The translations under genes were made by a program, and so were the position numbers. A stretch of DNA of 64,000 nt from Chloranthus sessilifolius (taxonomy: Eukaryota; Streptophyta; Magnoliopsida; Chloranthales; Chloranthaceae), in contig CM037598.1 of assembly GCA_021018995.1 (NCBI GenBank), positions 76,402,671 through 76,466,670 on the forward strand, given 5' to 3'. Positions 33,640-46,010 of the stretch are shown one piece after another (positions within the stretch are counted from its first letter, which is position 1; each line of letters starts with the position of its first letter). A model generated the notes under the pieces. It saw nothing but the letters and a program-made list of their open reading frames with translations, was not told the origin of the DNA and made no database searches.

Positions 33640-36600
33640 TCTAGTCAAATAGCCCAAATAACTTCATAGATGTCTTTTTCCACTCCTCTATGCAAATATT
33701 TCCCCATTGGAGGAGAAACAACTCCATAGAGAAAGGTAAAACCAGGTAAATGCTAAAAGTCGTCAATAAATTCCCCCAAATTCTAGAGACAAAAGGAAAT
33801 GTTGCAGGACATGATTCATATATCCGTGGCTTCTCATACAAAGCATGCATTTGTTAGGAACAATGACTCCTCTACGGACCAACTGATCTTGGGTGAGACA
33901 TCTTGCCCAAATAGTAGACCAAGTGAAGAATTTGATTTTAGGGGGAATCTTAACTCTCTAAAATTTGTTCCAAGATGCGTGACGGGTCAAAATCGGCGCT
34001 AGACTTAATAAATTTTTATAGAAGGATTTGACAGAGAAAAGCCCTTTAGCATTCAACTTCCAAACTATGTAGTCTCTACTCGCAACATTAGAAGAAGCCT
34101 GCTGCATTGTCCGGAGGAGCGAGACATACTCGTATATTTTCGAATCTTTGAGCATACGCCCGGTGTTGATATTTCATAGAAAGAATCATTGCGTCGTTCC
34201 ATTGGGTCTTCTATGAAGGTATTATGAGCAACAACAATTTTGAAGATATTAGGGAAACCTTGCTTGAGAGGAACATCGGTAACCCAATTGTCTTCTCAAA
34301 AGCGGGTCTTGCTATTGTCACCCCAGCTGAACGTAATGCCTAATTGAAGTCTAGAAGGATTGAGTTAATAGCTACCCATCAAGCCGAGTACTGAGAACCG
34401 TTGAAAGACCAATTCCAATTGTCAGTAGCAACAATATATTTCTCGGCTACCACCTTTCAACACAACTTTTCTCTCTCCCTATCATCTCCAATTTTCTAAA
34501 TTCATTTCCCCAACAACGCCTTGTTGATGAGGGCTAGTCTTCTGCAACCCATACCTCCCCCATCTTTCTGCAAGCAACAAGAATTCCAGTTAACTAGGTG
34601 AAGTTTTTTATTATCCCCCGCCCCTTCCCACAAAAAGTCTCTGAAAATCTTTTCAAGTGTAGTACTCACCAAGACCAGAGGCATAGACATGGATAAATAG
34701 AAAATGGGAATGGAGGCGAAAGTGAACTTAATGAGGGTTAGCCGGCCTCCACTGCTAAGCGTCTTCCTTTTCCATACCGCAAGGCTTTTCTTGAACTTGT
34801 TGACTATCAGATCCCTGTGACGAGCCCTTAGTTTACCGACACCCATAGGCAGACCCGGGTAGTTGATTGGGAGTTTATCGTGGAGACACCCCAATTGATC
34901 TGTAAAGTTGGCCACAATATTCTGTTGAGTGTTGACCCCCGCTAACATTGATTTATGGAGATTAACTCTCTGCCCTGACATAGCTTCGTACACTGAGATA
35001 ATATTTAAAATACCTTCAATTTTCGATTCCTCTACTTCACAAAATATGATAGTATCATCGACATATTGAAGATGGGAAATAGAGAGGTTGTCCATCCCCA
35101 CATGAAACCCGTGAAATAAGTGAAGCTCGGATCCGTGCTTGAGGTGGCGATGCAAAGCTTCACCAACTAGATTGAACAGCAGTGACGATAAAGGCTCTGC
35201 CAAGGGCCTCTAAAGCTTCTAAAGAAACCGCCAGGGGCTCCATTAATAAGAACCAAGAATCTGACAGAAGAGTAGCATTGCTTGAGTCAATTTTCCCATT
35301 TCCTGCCAAATCTCATCCTCCAAAGCATGTATTGGAGGAAGTTTCAATCCACCATATCATATGACTTTTCCATATCAATTTGAAGATGATGTTTTGAAGA
35401 TGATGCCTTTAGTGCGTTGGGAATGGGCCAAGTGTATCTCTTCATGAGCAGTGACCATGGCGTCTAGCAGTATCCTCCCTAGAATGAAAGGCAACTGACT
35501 TGGAGAATTGATTTTGTCAATCACCTTCTTAAGAAGACTAGAAAGCAAATTGGCCACAATTTTATATGAAACTCTTAGAAGAATGGTCGACCTAAAGTCC
35601 TAACGTTCACCACCATTTCACACTTAGGAATTATGGTCATGAAAGAGGAATTCATGCTTTTATTTATCCTTCCCGCACGATAAAATTCATGAAGGAAAGC
35701 AATGAATTCAGGTTTAATGGTGTCCCAAAAAGTTTTAAAAAACTCCATCGTATATCCATTTAGGACTGGAGGCTTATTTTTGCCACTACTAGATATGGCA
35801 TCCTTGACTTCTTCTTCAACAAACGGGATTTCAAGGGAAGCCTCCTCATCAGAAATGATGGAGTCAAACAGAAGTTCATCAAATGAACGCCTCCAATTTG
35901 TATCAGAGGAGTAGAGGTTCTTATAGAAATCAACCACCCTTTCCGGATTGACTGAGTTCTCCTAATATCTGATCCAATTGACTTCGCTAGCATATACTAT
36001 TTTTCTTTCTACGACCATCAGTAATTGTGTGAAATTTTTTTGTATTACCATCTTCCACTTGAAGCCAATGGGCCTTAGACTTCTACTTCCACATCTTCTC
36101 CTCATCACGACATTTCTTGTTGAAATCCAGCTTGAGGATAAGTCTAAGGTCCAGCTCTTCCGGGAATAGCGAATGATCTTCGTCCAAACTGTCGAAGACC
36201 TTGAGTTTCGTAAGGATGTGCTCCTTCATTTGGGGAAAATATAAAAACTATCAGAGTTCCAAGCTTTGATTTTAAGCTTGCTAAGAAAACAAAATTGGCG
36301 CTACCTTAGATATTCATCTCATTCCACCAAAGCGGAACACTATCCCCGAAATGTTCATTGACCAGCCAACAATTTTCAAACTTAAAAGGGATCGGTCCAC
36401 CATTAATCGGAGTATAGTTATTAAAAATAATAGGTTTATGGTCGGAGATTGTAATGAGACAACAATCAACTCCTTCCGACATCAAATCTAACCAATCCAC
36501 ATTACAGAAAAATTTGTCGAGCCTACAAAAAGTGGGATTGTCTTGACCATTCGTCCACATGAAGCGACCTCCCCTCATCCCTAGATCAGCCAAGTCACAC

Positions 36601-37088
36601 ACCAAGATGAAGTCGTCGAAAGAATCCATCATCCTCCTATCAAGCCTAAAGTTATTTTTCTCTGAATGAAATCTGATGGCGTTGAAATCACCTCCTACAC
36701 ACCTTGGGCTCCCCCATCTGGATGAAATGGAACTGATCTCACCAAAAAATTCGCCTCTACCCATGTCATCATTAGGGCCATACACACCTGAGAATACCAA
36801 ATTGAACCTAGATCTTCTATCTTTCAGTTGAACATAAACAGAGAAATTCCTGACCTCAGAATCGAACAAGCTTAATTTATGGGTTTTCAATATCTTTGAG
36901 ACACTACCACTCCCAGCCACTACCTGTTAAAATAGAGCACACCTTACCATTAGAAACTTCATCCCATTTAGTTTCTTGAAAAGTGACGACATTGGGCTTC
37001 ATCTGTGACATCGTGTTCTTAACCACGACACTTTTAATGCCATCACCCATCCTTTGACATTCCAAGAAACAAAATTAATAGAAAGCAT
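33640..37088 (-). pseudogene. LINE ORF2: endonuclease, reverse transcriptase, zf-RVT
   Basis: Endonuclease: MLSINFVSWNVKG at the start (ATG at 37,088), FSGVYGPNDD near 36,780, GGDFNAIRFHSEKN near 36,690 and ISDHKPIIFNN near 36,440, giving the expected catalytic motifs. Reverse transcriptase: VKDAISSSGKNKPP near 35,780, PLSSLLFNLVGEALHRHL near 35,180 and catalytic HLQYVDDTIIF near 35,050. C-terminal zinc-binding domain: DYIVWKLNAKGLFSVKSFYK near 34,050. Several stops and frame changes break ORF2, so it is non-functional. It is a different insertion from the LINE at 13.3-15.5 kb but of a related family (both have GPND and SDHKP wording). Confidence 0.85.
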
Positions 37089-38150
37089 AATAACAAATAG
37101 GAAAAGCTCCATACTCACCACCAAAACCAACAGCACCGTGAGAGGAGATCTTAAGGCTCCAACTCTCCCCCCTTTCCACCCGTCATGGAGTTTTTAGGAT
37201 TTTTCCGTCTGCTTCGGGAACTGGAGTAAGTGAGGCCCTATTTTAATCTATTAAACTATTTTTTCCCTTTAACCTTGAAGTCCTCTATTTATTCCTTCTC
37301 TTTCTACTCTCCTTAAAAATATTGATGGTCCTATCCTGCTCTCCATTAGAAGTTAACCGTAGTCTTTTCCCCAGTTGGCACAACGCCACATCCTCCTCAT
37401 TTCTCAATTCCTTGAATTCGGGTATAATGTAGTAACCCTGATCAGCGAAGTTCATGGTGCTAGAGCAAGACAACGACCTAGCGGAATAAGAGGCAACCCC
37501 TTTATGAAATCCTTTGTCATTGACCTTCATGTGTCCCTCTGGGGTTCGTGGGTTTCCTTTGAGAGTATCTGCACTCTTTGAAAATGTGGCCTTCAAAGAC
37601 TGAGCATGGGGCAACACCGTCTGAGAACTCATTTGGACCGTTTGTTTGTCTCCAAGTAACACCTCTTTGTGAGGCCAAGGAGGTCGGTAAAATGGTTGTT
37701 GCTTGTATTTGTGCTCAATCTTTGTGGTCCCCTAACTTGGGACCCTTTTGTCGGTGCTTAAAACCTTTCTCTGGTGATGCTAAGGAACCAAAGGTTCCTC
37801 GTCTTTGCGTGTAGGCCAGTCGGCGAGCTTCCGCCAGCTAGGTTTCTCCATCCTCTTAATTCGTTTCCCAGTGATCTTCTACCCATTTTGGACATCCTTA
37901 AATTGTTGATTCGTAAGGATCGGTCACTTTCATTTCTTTTGGATCTCCAGCAGCAAATTTACAATATTTATGACTGTCATGGCACAACTCCAGTGGGCTT
38001 CACATCCATGGGAATGGCAAATCATTTTGCGTTTGAAGTTGAGATTGCCACAGGCGTTGTAGACCCAATCCCCAATCCTGATAACTACCGGCGTTGTATC
38101 GACAAAGTTTCTCTTCTCGGGTTCTTTGTTCCTCATCCTCGTCAACTCCT
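37089..38150 (-). pseudogene. LINE ORF1-like or 5' region
   Basis: Upstream of ORF2 on the minus strand. A 125-codon frame at 37,662-37,285 (LKATFSKSADTLKGNPRTPE, ending in a basic KESRKRRNK tail) and text near 38,145-37,930 (WVYNACGNLNFKRKMICHSH) are the only protein-like pieces. A polar, basic C-terminus fits LINE ORF1, but I cannot assign a domain. The right edge is a guess at the change in sequence character near 38,150. Confidence 0.4.
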
Positions 38151-38539
38151 TCCCTATTTTACAAGTTATTTTGCAAGTGATATATTGATCGGTTTAAAAT
38201 ATTACCCTTGCAAGTACACAAGTTCGATGAATGAGGGTGAGTCCAAAGGTGTCGAACCTATACGGAAGCGCGAAATTTAATTAATTTTAGAAGTGTAAAA
38301 TGAACCTAAGGAAGTACCAAAGGTGAGATTTATCTATGAGGAAGACTATCAAATACATAAAATGCGATTAATGAAATCTAAATAAAGTTTATGCAAGGAA
38401 AATAGTGAATAACCAAACAACGATAAAAAGATGATTAAGGAGTCCGCTAATCCTAGATTCATAATTTTCCTACTAACAATCCAAACATTTCAATGGCAAA
38501 TTATTTACCCTCATTTAACTACAAGAAAAATGATTCGAC

Positions 38540-39125
38540 AAAAATGTGACTATGATAATTGATATGCACTATCCTAACACTATGGCGCATTCAATCACGA
38601 CATGAACCATGCGAAAGGTATAATGTAAGCATATAATCACAACAGAAAAATCAATCGTACAACATCCTATATCGATCTACAAGATTAATCTAGGTGGAAT
38701 AACTCGTTTATTGTTGCCGATCACACAGTCAACGGCTATAAATGAGCATTCGTTGATAACACAATATACTCAAACTGAAAGCCGTACGATTCAATATTTA
38801 TGACAAGGAATAAAAATATTAACCCTTATTTTATTAAAAGTAAAATAATTCGAGAAATATAATTATTTAATTCGGCATACCCTATCCCACCACTATGACG
38901 CATCCAATCATGGCATGAATCATGCGAAAGGTATAATGTATCACAAACATACAACCACAATAATAATTATCAATCATACGACATCCTATATCGGTGTACA
39001 AGATTAATCTAGGTGGAATAACTCTTTTATTGTAGGCGATAACCAAGATCGACCACTATAAATAAGTATTCAATAATAACGCAATAAGCACTCTTAAAGT
39101 CGTATGATTAAATATTTGTAAAAAG
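38540..39125. repeat. 313-bp tandem duplication, two diverged copies
   Basis: Landmarks recur at a 313-base offset: TATGGCGCATTCAATCA (38,581) against TATGACGCATCCAATCA (38,894), CATGCGAAAGGTATAATGTA in both, and ACAAGATTAATCTAGGTGGA in both. The copies are clearly diverged, so the duplication is not recent. Confidence 0.85.
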
Positions 39126-39489
39126 AAATGATTGAAATGAAAATAAATTAACTACTCATTTAGGATTCGCTTTCTCCTTGAATGAACGATTTTAGCCGCT
39201 CATCTTCGATCCCCATGCAAGGCATAGATCCGAAACCATTAACAAAGTTCTTCAATTATCAAGTGTTTGGATCTTTTAGAAAAAAGATTCGGAACCTTAC
39301 AAGGCTTTGATTCCTAATTACAAACTAAATTATCTAAAGCTAAAACTAAAAAAAATGAAAAACTAAGGAGAAAAACTAATGAAAATTTGCCAGAAGGAGG
39401 CCCGCAAAAGATGACCAAAAGAAGCTCTTAAAACCCCTAAACATTGTTGTTTTATTTATATAAGGCTCGGACTAAAAACCGTTCATAAA

Positions 39490-39655
39490 TAGGTTAATCG
39501 ATTGAATTCTAAGATTCAATCGACTTAATTCAAAATCTAAAATTGGTGGACTTAAGTGAATTTAAACTCAATCGATTGAGTCTCAGAATTCAATCGATTG
39601 AATTCAAATTAGGATCTAAGTGGCAAAATAGCTGTCATAAAATCAATCGATTGAG
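39490..39655 (-). promoter_or_regulatory. Palindrome cluster with CAATCGATTG core
   Basis: Contains perfect palindromes CTCAATCGATTGAG (39,568-39,581), GAATTCAATCGATTGAATTC (39,586-39,605) and TCAATCGATTGA (39,643-39,654), and shorter forms near 39,495 and 39,520. Arms around the common core differ yet remain complementary. On the minus strand the cluster lies just upstream of a TATA-like TATATAAATA at about 39,460. A promoter role is inferred. Confidence 0.6.
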
Positions 39656-39663
39656 GTAGACAT

Positions 39664-42207
39664 TGTTGGTACGCGCTTTTTCTGGGTTCCTTTCGGTCCC
39701 CGAAATCAGTGGCCCAATTCGGTCCCAAGTGAACTCTGGCGATGGGTGGTGGAGTGATTCATTAGAAAATAATAAGTGCTAAGATTAAAGAGGTAAATTC
39801 ATGATGAAAATACCTGGTTCGTTGCGATCGCTAGTGTAGGCACCCCCATTTCGCTCTCTCGGAGTACACAAATTCGTTTGGTCAGCCCTTGACCTTTTTA
39901 ACCCTCGACATGGGACCATGCAACTGAACATGGGTGAACATAAGCTGAAACAATGGCTTTGTGGCTCAGATCTCAACGTAGGGAGGCTATACACTAAGCA
40001 ATAGTATATAGTTGAAATAAAACTGAAACAATAGTCCTGCATTCCATTCTTGAGACCATACCCGGACAACCCTGAATTAAGCGCCTGAAAACCCGTGCGT
40101 AACTCGATCACGCGCACAACCACGAGCATGCGATCAGTCCCCTTTCAGACCAACCTTCCTTTCACAGACCGTTTTGAGACTCGATTATGCGCCTGGAAAC
40201 AGAAGTGCGATTGGATTGAGCGCTACACCACTAGCTCGCAATCGGCCCGACCTAGTCTCCTACCCTTGACCTACATTTCCTTGATTAAGCGCTTCAGGTA
40301 ACACACTTAATTGGATTACGCATGTCCCATCACGCACACAATTAGTCTTGATTTCGTTAGGAGTAGGAAACCCATTGAGTAAATCAGCCGGTCGCTCACT
40401 GAGTCGGTGACCTACTTAAAGCGATTATGCGCTAGAAAACTAGCGCACAATTCAGTTAAACGTCTAAAAACGGGTGCGTAATTGAATGAAAACCTATAAA
40501 AGCTTTTTTTTCTCGAAGAGAGAGGGGAGGCTAGCAATTTTGAGAGAGAGCGGAATTTTTTTAAGACTTCGGAACTAGAGAACTTCGAGGACAAGCCCAT
40601 AGAGCAAATTAGTCATGATTTCGAGATTTAAACCCTCGAATCTTCGATGATTCCTCTCCTCAGCCCTAACCCTAGGTAAGAATTTTATTTTATTTTAAAC
40701 TTGAGATTTCCCCTCAGTTTAATTAATTAATTATATTTCTAATTTTTAGACCGTAGCACCCTCTTCGGACTAAAATTCTCTATATCTTGTTCTAGTTCTC
40801 TGTTTATAGAATCAGTCGTTAATCTAGCGGTCCGATATACTCACGTTATACTCTGATTCTACTCTAAAATATTAATTTACAGTCCTAACATTAAGTTTTG
40901 GTTCATAACCAGTCCTTAATCATACGGCCTGATTTTTCTGATTTCGGACCCAAATTCAGTCTTAAAATTTTAATCTATAATTTAATTCTATATTGTCATA
41001 CCGTCAAAAAATCCAAAAAAAATATAAATTTCAGTTCATAACTTAGGTTTCTCAATCTAATTTCTTATTATAATTTTGAATTCAATTACAAAAATTCCCC
41101 TTTTATTATTTAACTATCGACCTATCTTTTATCTCAATCATTCGATTTGCCCACGGGAGCTTACGGAGGGTACTCGGGAACGAGGCCAATCCTCCTTAGT
41201 ATAGCGGGCCCAACCCCCTTTTTTATAGATTGTTAAGGGTTAACTAGTTAGTTATAGTTAGTTTTTCTATTTCAATATAATTGGCTAATTGCATCAAATA
41301 GGTCTTCATATCATTATTTGCTTTGATTCAATTCAGTCTTTTAGTTCAATCAATTTATTATCTCAACCAGAATTTAGGAAAGTTAATTCGTTTGTTATTA
41401 GTTAGATTTTTACCATCATTGATCCGTAGATTATGATTCTAAAAAAAAGAGTTAATTTTGTTGCCTCGATCATTTATTCTTATTTTAGTAAATTGATTTA
41501 TTGCTTCAATCAGAGTCGCAATAAAAAAAATTAGTCTTTGTTTTCTTTAAATTAGAATGCTAGTAAAATTATCTTAAGTTCTTTAGTTGTGATTGCCATA
41601 CAATTGATACACCTGTTTTATCTAGAATTACAATATAATTGGACTCTTTTATTAATTAGAATATTATTGGAATTGATACACATGCACTCCTAGTACCAGT
41701 AGGAGACTAGAACTGATTGGGCTCTTAATAATACCAGGACTTTGATATTAATTGGACTCCTAATGATATCGAGAAATTAAAAATAATTGGACTCCTGATA
41801 AAATCAGGACACTAAAATAACCCATCATAATAAGCTCACCTAATCATAATTAATAACAAAAAAAAAGAGAATCTAAACTGACCATAACCGCAATAAGGGA
41901 AACTAAAAAGAAAGCTGAAATTATCTAATTAAAAGAGGACACTGATGCTGACGTTCACAGGCGGATGATTCAGTATAGAAGTAACCCACACCCGCTTAAA
42001 CGTATGATCATTGATGTGTTGCATGGTCGATAAATATCTATAGCTGGCGATCACAAATCAATTAAGAATCATTCTAGAAAATTCCTCCTATTGTTATTTA
42101 TCCCCACCTTATCACATACACCGTATCGCTAGAGTCCAACAGGACAGAATTGGAAGCCACTTGTTCAACGGGAATCGAGAGGAACCCAGAAAAAGTGCGC
42201 ACCAACA
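39664..42207 (+). repeat. 5' LTR of the Tat/Ogre-like element
   Basis: Starts TGTTGGTACGCGCTTTTTCT and ends AAAAAGTGCGCACCAACA, so the ends form an inverted repeat that reaches nearly 40 bases with about four or five mismatches, far longer than the usual few bases. A TATA box (TATAAA, 40,495-40,500) with an R-like start near 40,525 separates U3 from a long AT-rich R/U5. GACAT (39,659-39,663) would be the left target duplication; the right one is outside the window. Confidence 0.8.
40095..40502 (+). promoter_or_regulatory. U3 inverted-motif cluster and TATA box of the Tat/Ogre LTR
   Basis: Alternating forward and reverse copies of a GATTAYGCGC-like word: GTGCGTAACTCGATCACGCG (40,095), TCGATTATGCGCC (40,181), GATTAAGCGC and GGATTACGCA (40,270-40,325), GCGATTATGCGC (40,421) and GTGCGTAATTGAATG (40,474). 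A perfect hairpin TGCGCTAG-aaaa-CTAGCGCA lies at 40,428-40,447. The TATA box at 40,495 follows directly. The function as LTR promoter is inferred. Confidence 0.6.
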
Positions 42208-42395
42208 GATTGGCAATCACGATGGGACAATTTTGTAAACCCCTTCTTTTTCTTTAAATAGTTAGCTTTATTTTACTTCCCAATTTTCTTTCTCATCGTG
42301 TTGTTTAGATTCTTTTTATATGAGTCTTCGCCAAAAACTCGAGATGTCGGGTGTATGAAGAGTAAGTTTAGGAGACCCACCATTGTGGGCCTATC

Positions 42396-43961
42396 ATGAC
42401 AACCCCTTATATGAATAGCCTTTTTATGATTTTAGCCCACAACAGCCAGAGGTTAATATGGCTGGAGAACAAGAGAATCCCTTCTCTACTCCACCCGCCG
42501 GTAGTAGTCGTAATGGAAGAGAGCCGCATCGGGCAAAATCTTACCACTCAACAAATCGTAGAACATAGCATCCAAAGAATACAAAGAGGAGGCGATGATT
42601 CTGAAGAGTTGCTTCGAGGATTGGCTGCTACATATAAAACCATTAGGGGACAACAAAATTTGGGAGAGCAGGAGCGATAAGAGAGACCACCTTCTACCTC
42701 AAGCATGGTGTCAGCCCACGCTACGCCATTAAGGCAACATACTCACACGTTCTTTAATAACAGTTTGCCAGATAAGGGAATCTCACGCATCATTCCCAAA
42801 GACAACACCATAAAGATCGAAGACCTCCTGAAAATGCTCGATGAATATATGGCTAAGAGGGAATGCCCAGGTCGCTCGTTCGGATTCGATAAATTCTATC
42901 TAGACATTGAATTTGACCTACCCATAGCATTTAAACCGCCAAAATTTACTAAATACAATGGCATCGAAAATCTGAACCATCACTTGACCCTCTTTTATAA
43001 TGATTGCAGACCTATACGCGAAAATCAAGGACTTCTCATTCACTACTTTCAACGTTCATTAGAAGGAGAAGCTCTAGACTGGTTCGCGGAGCTCCCACTT
43101 TATAAGATAGAGACTTTTGATGAGCTAGTCAGTCGATTCCTAGGCCAATACAAACACTTGATTCAAGAGACTGTTAGCCTTAGCGACTTGATGGCGGCCA
43201 AGCAAGGACCAGATGAAGAATTCACCGATTTCGTCGCTTGATGGTGAAAGCTTATTGCTAGAACTGGTACTTTAATGAAAGAGAGATTCAATTGACATCA
43301 TCATTGACAATACTAAGGAACCACTAAGGAGCGCCCTAGTCATCAGTGATTGCCCCGACTTCACTACACTTCACTCTCGGGCATCCCGACTAACGCGACA
43401 CATCAAGGGCAGAGACCTTGCATTATCCATAGTCACGTCAAAGGTGGGCTCCTCCAACGAGTCGAAATAAAAAAATCATAAGAAAGCCTCAGGAATCGAA
43501 TAAGTTAATACGGTTGTCAATTAAGGGCAAAATTCTAATAACGGGAACTTCCCACCATGCAACTTCGAGCAGAACCAAACCCAACAACGATACGCTAGTC
43601 AAAATCAAGGCGCTAATCAACAAAGGTATGCAAACCAAAACCAAGGCCAATATCAAAATAGACACCAATACCTTAACACTTATTAGGCCCAAAACGCGGC
43701 ACAGAATCAACCGGCCCATGTGCCGAATTATAACAGCGTACCTCCACCTCAGAACTTTAACCCAGCTAGGGGACCCTACCAGCCAAAGTGGAAACACTAT
43801 CCCCCTTTACCCGATATTATTTCCAATATCTTCAGCCTCCTTGGCGCCAGAATCTCTTACGATTCCCACAAGAAAAGCCTAGGCCATGGCCTGCAAATCT
43901 AGATTATGGTAAATACTGTTCTTTCCATCGGTACGCGGGACACAACCTAAAGGACTGTTGG
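42396..43961 (+). pseudogene. Tat/Ogre gag, first part (fossil)
   Basis: Capsid wording near 42,930-43,240: FKPPKFTKYNGIENLNHHLT, LLIHYFQRSLEGEALDWFAE and FDELVSRFLGQYKHLI, as in Tat/Ogre gag. A Gln/Asn-rich stretch follows, then the CCHC-like segment YCSFHRYAGHNLKDC near 43,915-43,955. It is interrupted at 43,961 by element T2; sequence resumes at 56,689. Fossil. Confidence 0.8.
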
Positions 43962-44702
43962 TGTGACAGCCCGGATTTCGGCACCCCGAAACCCGTGCCA
44001 TCAGCACGATCATCTTGACCGTGCCCCTTAACTATGCACGGAACACTGGTATATCAAGCATAAAAAGAAATAAGAACAACTTGCGGAATTTAAATCTAAT
44101 TAGAATTACTTTTCAAAGGACAGTTCTACCCTCATGCCTCTGCATGAAGGGAGAACCGATCCGAACCATCGATGATATAAATCATCACAGATGGTTCGCC
44201 CCAAAGGAATAATCCAAACTCTATACATATACATGTTTTCACAAAATAAAGGCTTGACATACCAAGCCGCATATCTCTACTCAAAACTCCTCAAAGTAGC
44301 ACAACGGAGTCCTCTAGAAGAAGTCCTCGAGGTGGCTCCAACTCTCACGGCAAGAAAGTCCGACTCACGGGATCGGCCCCCTAAACCTCGGCTGCTACTA
44401 ATGGACTCATGACGATAGTCTATAGGGTGAGCTACATCCTAGCTCAATAGGGAACAAACATCACGAACATATAAGTTATAACTCACATATATTCTATGAT
44501 ATGCCATGCATGATGTGACTATGTTGTTGATAAAAATTAAAAGCATTGCTTTCGTTGATTTCTTATGTTTTCATTTACTCATGAATGTTGCTGAAAAGGC
44601 CTAAAGCAAAACTTAAACTTTCAACTTAAGAAATCCCCGAGCAATATAGCATCGAGCCCCGATGAGCTACCCTTCATCGTCATCTATATAGACAGTTTTA
44701 AT

Positions 44703-45093
44703 GTATTCCCTGGGAATACTATATAGTACCCAAGCCCCTTTCCCCTGGGGATTGGTGGCGGGGTTTCACATCTCATCAACACCCCTGGGGTGTGCTTACT
44801 ACGTACGGATAAGCCTCCGCACTGGCCTACGGTTTCGCCGCCGTATCGGTCACGGATATCCTGCCGTGTCAGTCGTGGATATCCCGCCACGTCGGTGGGG
44901 TAACCTAAGGAACCTCAAATAACAAAAATATCGGTGCCTTACATATAGTTATTCACCGTGTAAGTGTGCTATCTTATATCAGTTAGGCCCTATCAAACAT
45001 GATTCAATCTGTGAATACATCCCTGGGATGTATCCATTAACTTGCATCACACCTGATGCTCTTATCTCTTTACTTCTTCATCCCCTGGGGATG
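44703..45093 (-). promoter_or_regulatory. CCCTGGG-centred palindrome set in T2 LTR
   Basis: Five perfect odd-length palindromes share the core CCC-T-GGG but differ in their arms: GTATTCCCTGGGAATAC (44,703-44,719), TCCCCTGGGGA (44,741-44,751), ACACCCCTGGGGTGT (44,779-44,793), ATACATCCCTGGGATGTAT (45,015-45,033) and CATCCCCTGGGGATG (45,079-45,093). Four of the five are also perfect in the other LTR (54,825-55,195). They lie beside TATA-like sequences. The arms are complementary in each but unrelated between copies. Confidence 0.78.
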
Positions 45094-45409
45094 GCTCATT
45101 CGTTTACTCTTATGAATGTCACGCACGCACACCTTTCACATTTCTTTAAGCAATAAAAATAATTGAATTGAAATTTATATCACTACATACATGCTCTTGT
45201 AAAATAAAGTACATGTTCAGGGTGTTCCCTACCTCAAGTCTTCACTTGTTCAATGCATCAAGGTCCCACGTGGCTCCTCGTGCACTAGCTCACACGTACC
45301 ACCTATGGTACCACACACAGTAAAACACATCACAAGGGATGCAATAAAGAAGGTATAAGATCCTCCAAGAATCTTAAAGTCAAACCTAAAAGTCAACAAA
45401 ATTTATCCT

Positions 45410-46010
45410 GCGATTAATCGAAATTCGTAATCGATTAATCGAACTTGGTTCGATTAATCGATTTCAAAATCGATTAATCGATCTTCAATATCGATTAATC
45501 AAAGTAATTTCGATTAATGGAAATTCTCCTTTCGCAAAAGTCCATTCTCGATTCGAATAATGAATTGTCATTCGATTAATCGAATCTAGTTTCGATTAAT
45601 CGAAATTCTTCTTTCCGCAAAGTACACCTACTGTTCGAACAGTTGAGTTTTCATTCGATTAATCGAATCCAGTTTCGATTAATCAATTTCTTCTTTCGCA
45701 AGGTACACCATCGCTCGAACAGTTGAATTTCACAAGTCGATTAATCGATCCCAAATCGATTAATCGAAAACTCAAATCGATTAATCGAAATCCCATTTCG
45801 ATTAGTCGATTTTTCCTTAAATCATTTCCTCCAACCCTTGGGGTCCACTGGAGGTTCCCAGTCGATTAATCGATTCTCAAATCGATTAATCGAAATCCAA
45901 ATTGATTAATCAAATCAATTCGATTAATCAAGTCGTGGTCTTCGACCTTTCAACTTCTCGCCAATTTCGACATCCAAACCCAATTCGATTAATCGAATTG
46001 TCGATTCACT
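45410..46010 (-). promoter_or_regulatory. CGATTAATCG palindrome array in T2 3' LTR
   Basis: About 20 copies (some degenerate) of the palindrome CGATTAATCG at intervals of roughly 20-50 bases. The bases next to the core are often complementary as well: TTCGATTAATCGAA or ATCGATTAATCGAT. The array begins about 570 bases into the LTR on the element strand, upstream of the TATA-like sites near 44,720, so it probably lies in U3. A partner array is in the other LTR at 55,515-56,105. Confidence 0.8.

Larger units (their letters stand above)
33293..38150 (-). mobile_element. L1-type LINE, minus strand, near full length but dead
   Basis: Non-LTR element with, from 5' (right) to 3' (left), an ORF1-like region (about 38,150-37,200), ORF2 endonuclease (from ATG near 37,088), reverse transcriptase and a C-terminal zinc-binding reverse-transcriptase-associated domain. 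The 3' end is placed near 33,293, where a short T run occurs (A-rich tail on the element strand). I could not find a convincing target duplication, so both ends are approximate. Stops and frameshifts are scattered in ORF2. Confidence 0.8.
38180..39663 (-). repeat. LTR-like sequence, minus orientation, interrupted at 39,664
   Basis: AT-rich non-coding sequence whose low-coordinate end (TTGCAAGTACACAAG, then GTGTCGAACCTATACGGAAG) resembles the 3' end of the Athila LTR nearby (GCAAGCGCACAA, then GATCGATCCCACAAGGAAG). Read on the minus strand it has a palindrome cluster (39,655-39,490), then a TATA-like TATATAAATA at about 39,453-39,462, as in an LTR promoter. It holds a 313-bp tandem duplication. 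It is probably a solo or partial LTR into which the Tat/Ogre-like element inserted; its own far end is not in the window. Confidence 0.5.

Noticed and set aside
37774-38280. 168-codon plus-strand frame, a possible host gene
   Set aside because: Overlaps the 5' part of the minus-strand LINE and runs into LTR-like repeat sequence; no recognisable domain.
45410-46010. CGATTAATCG array as a CRISPR array or classical satellite
   Set aside because: Repeats are only 10-14 bp, palindromic, irregularly spaced, inside LTRs of a plant retrotransposon; no fixed spacer length and no satellite unit.
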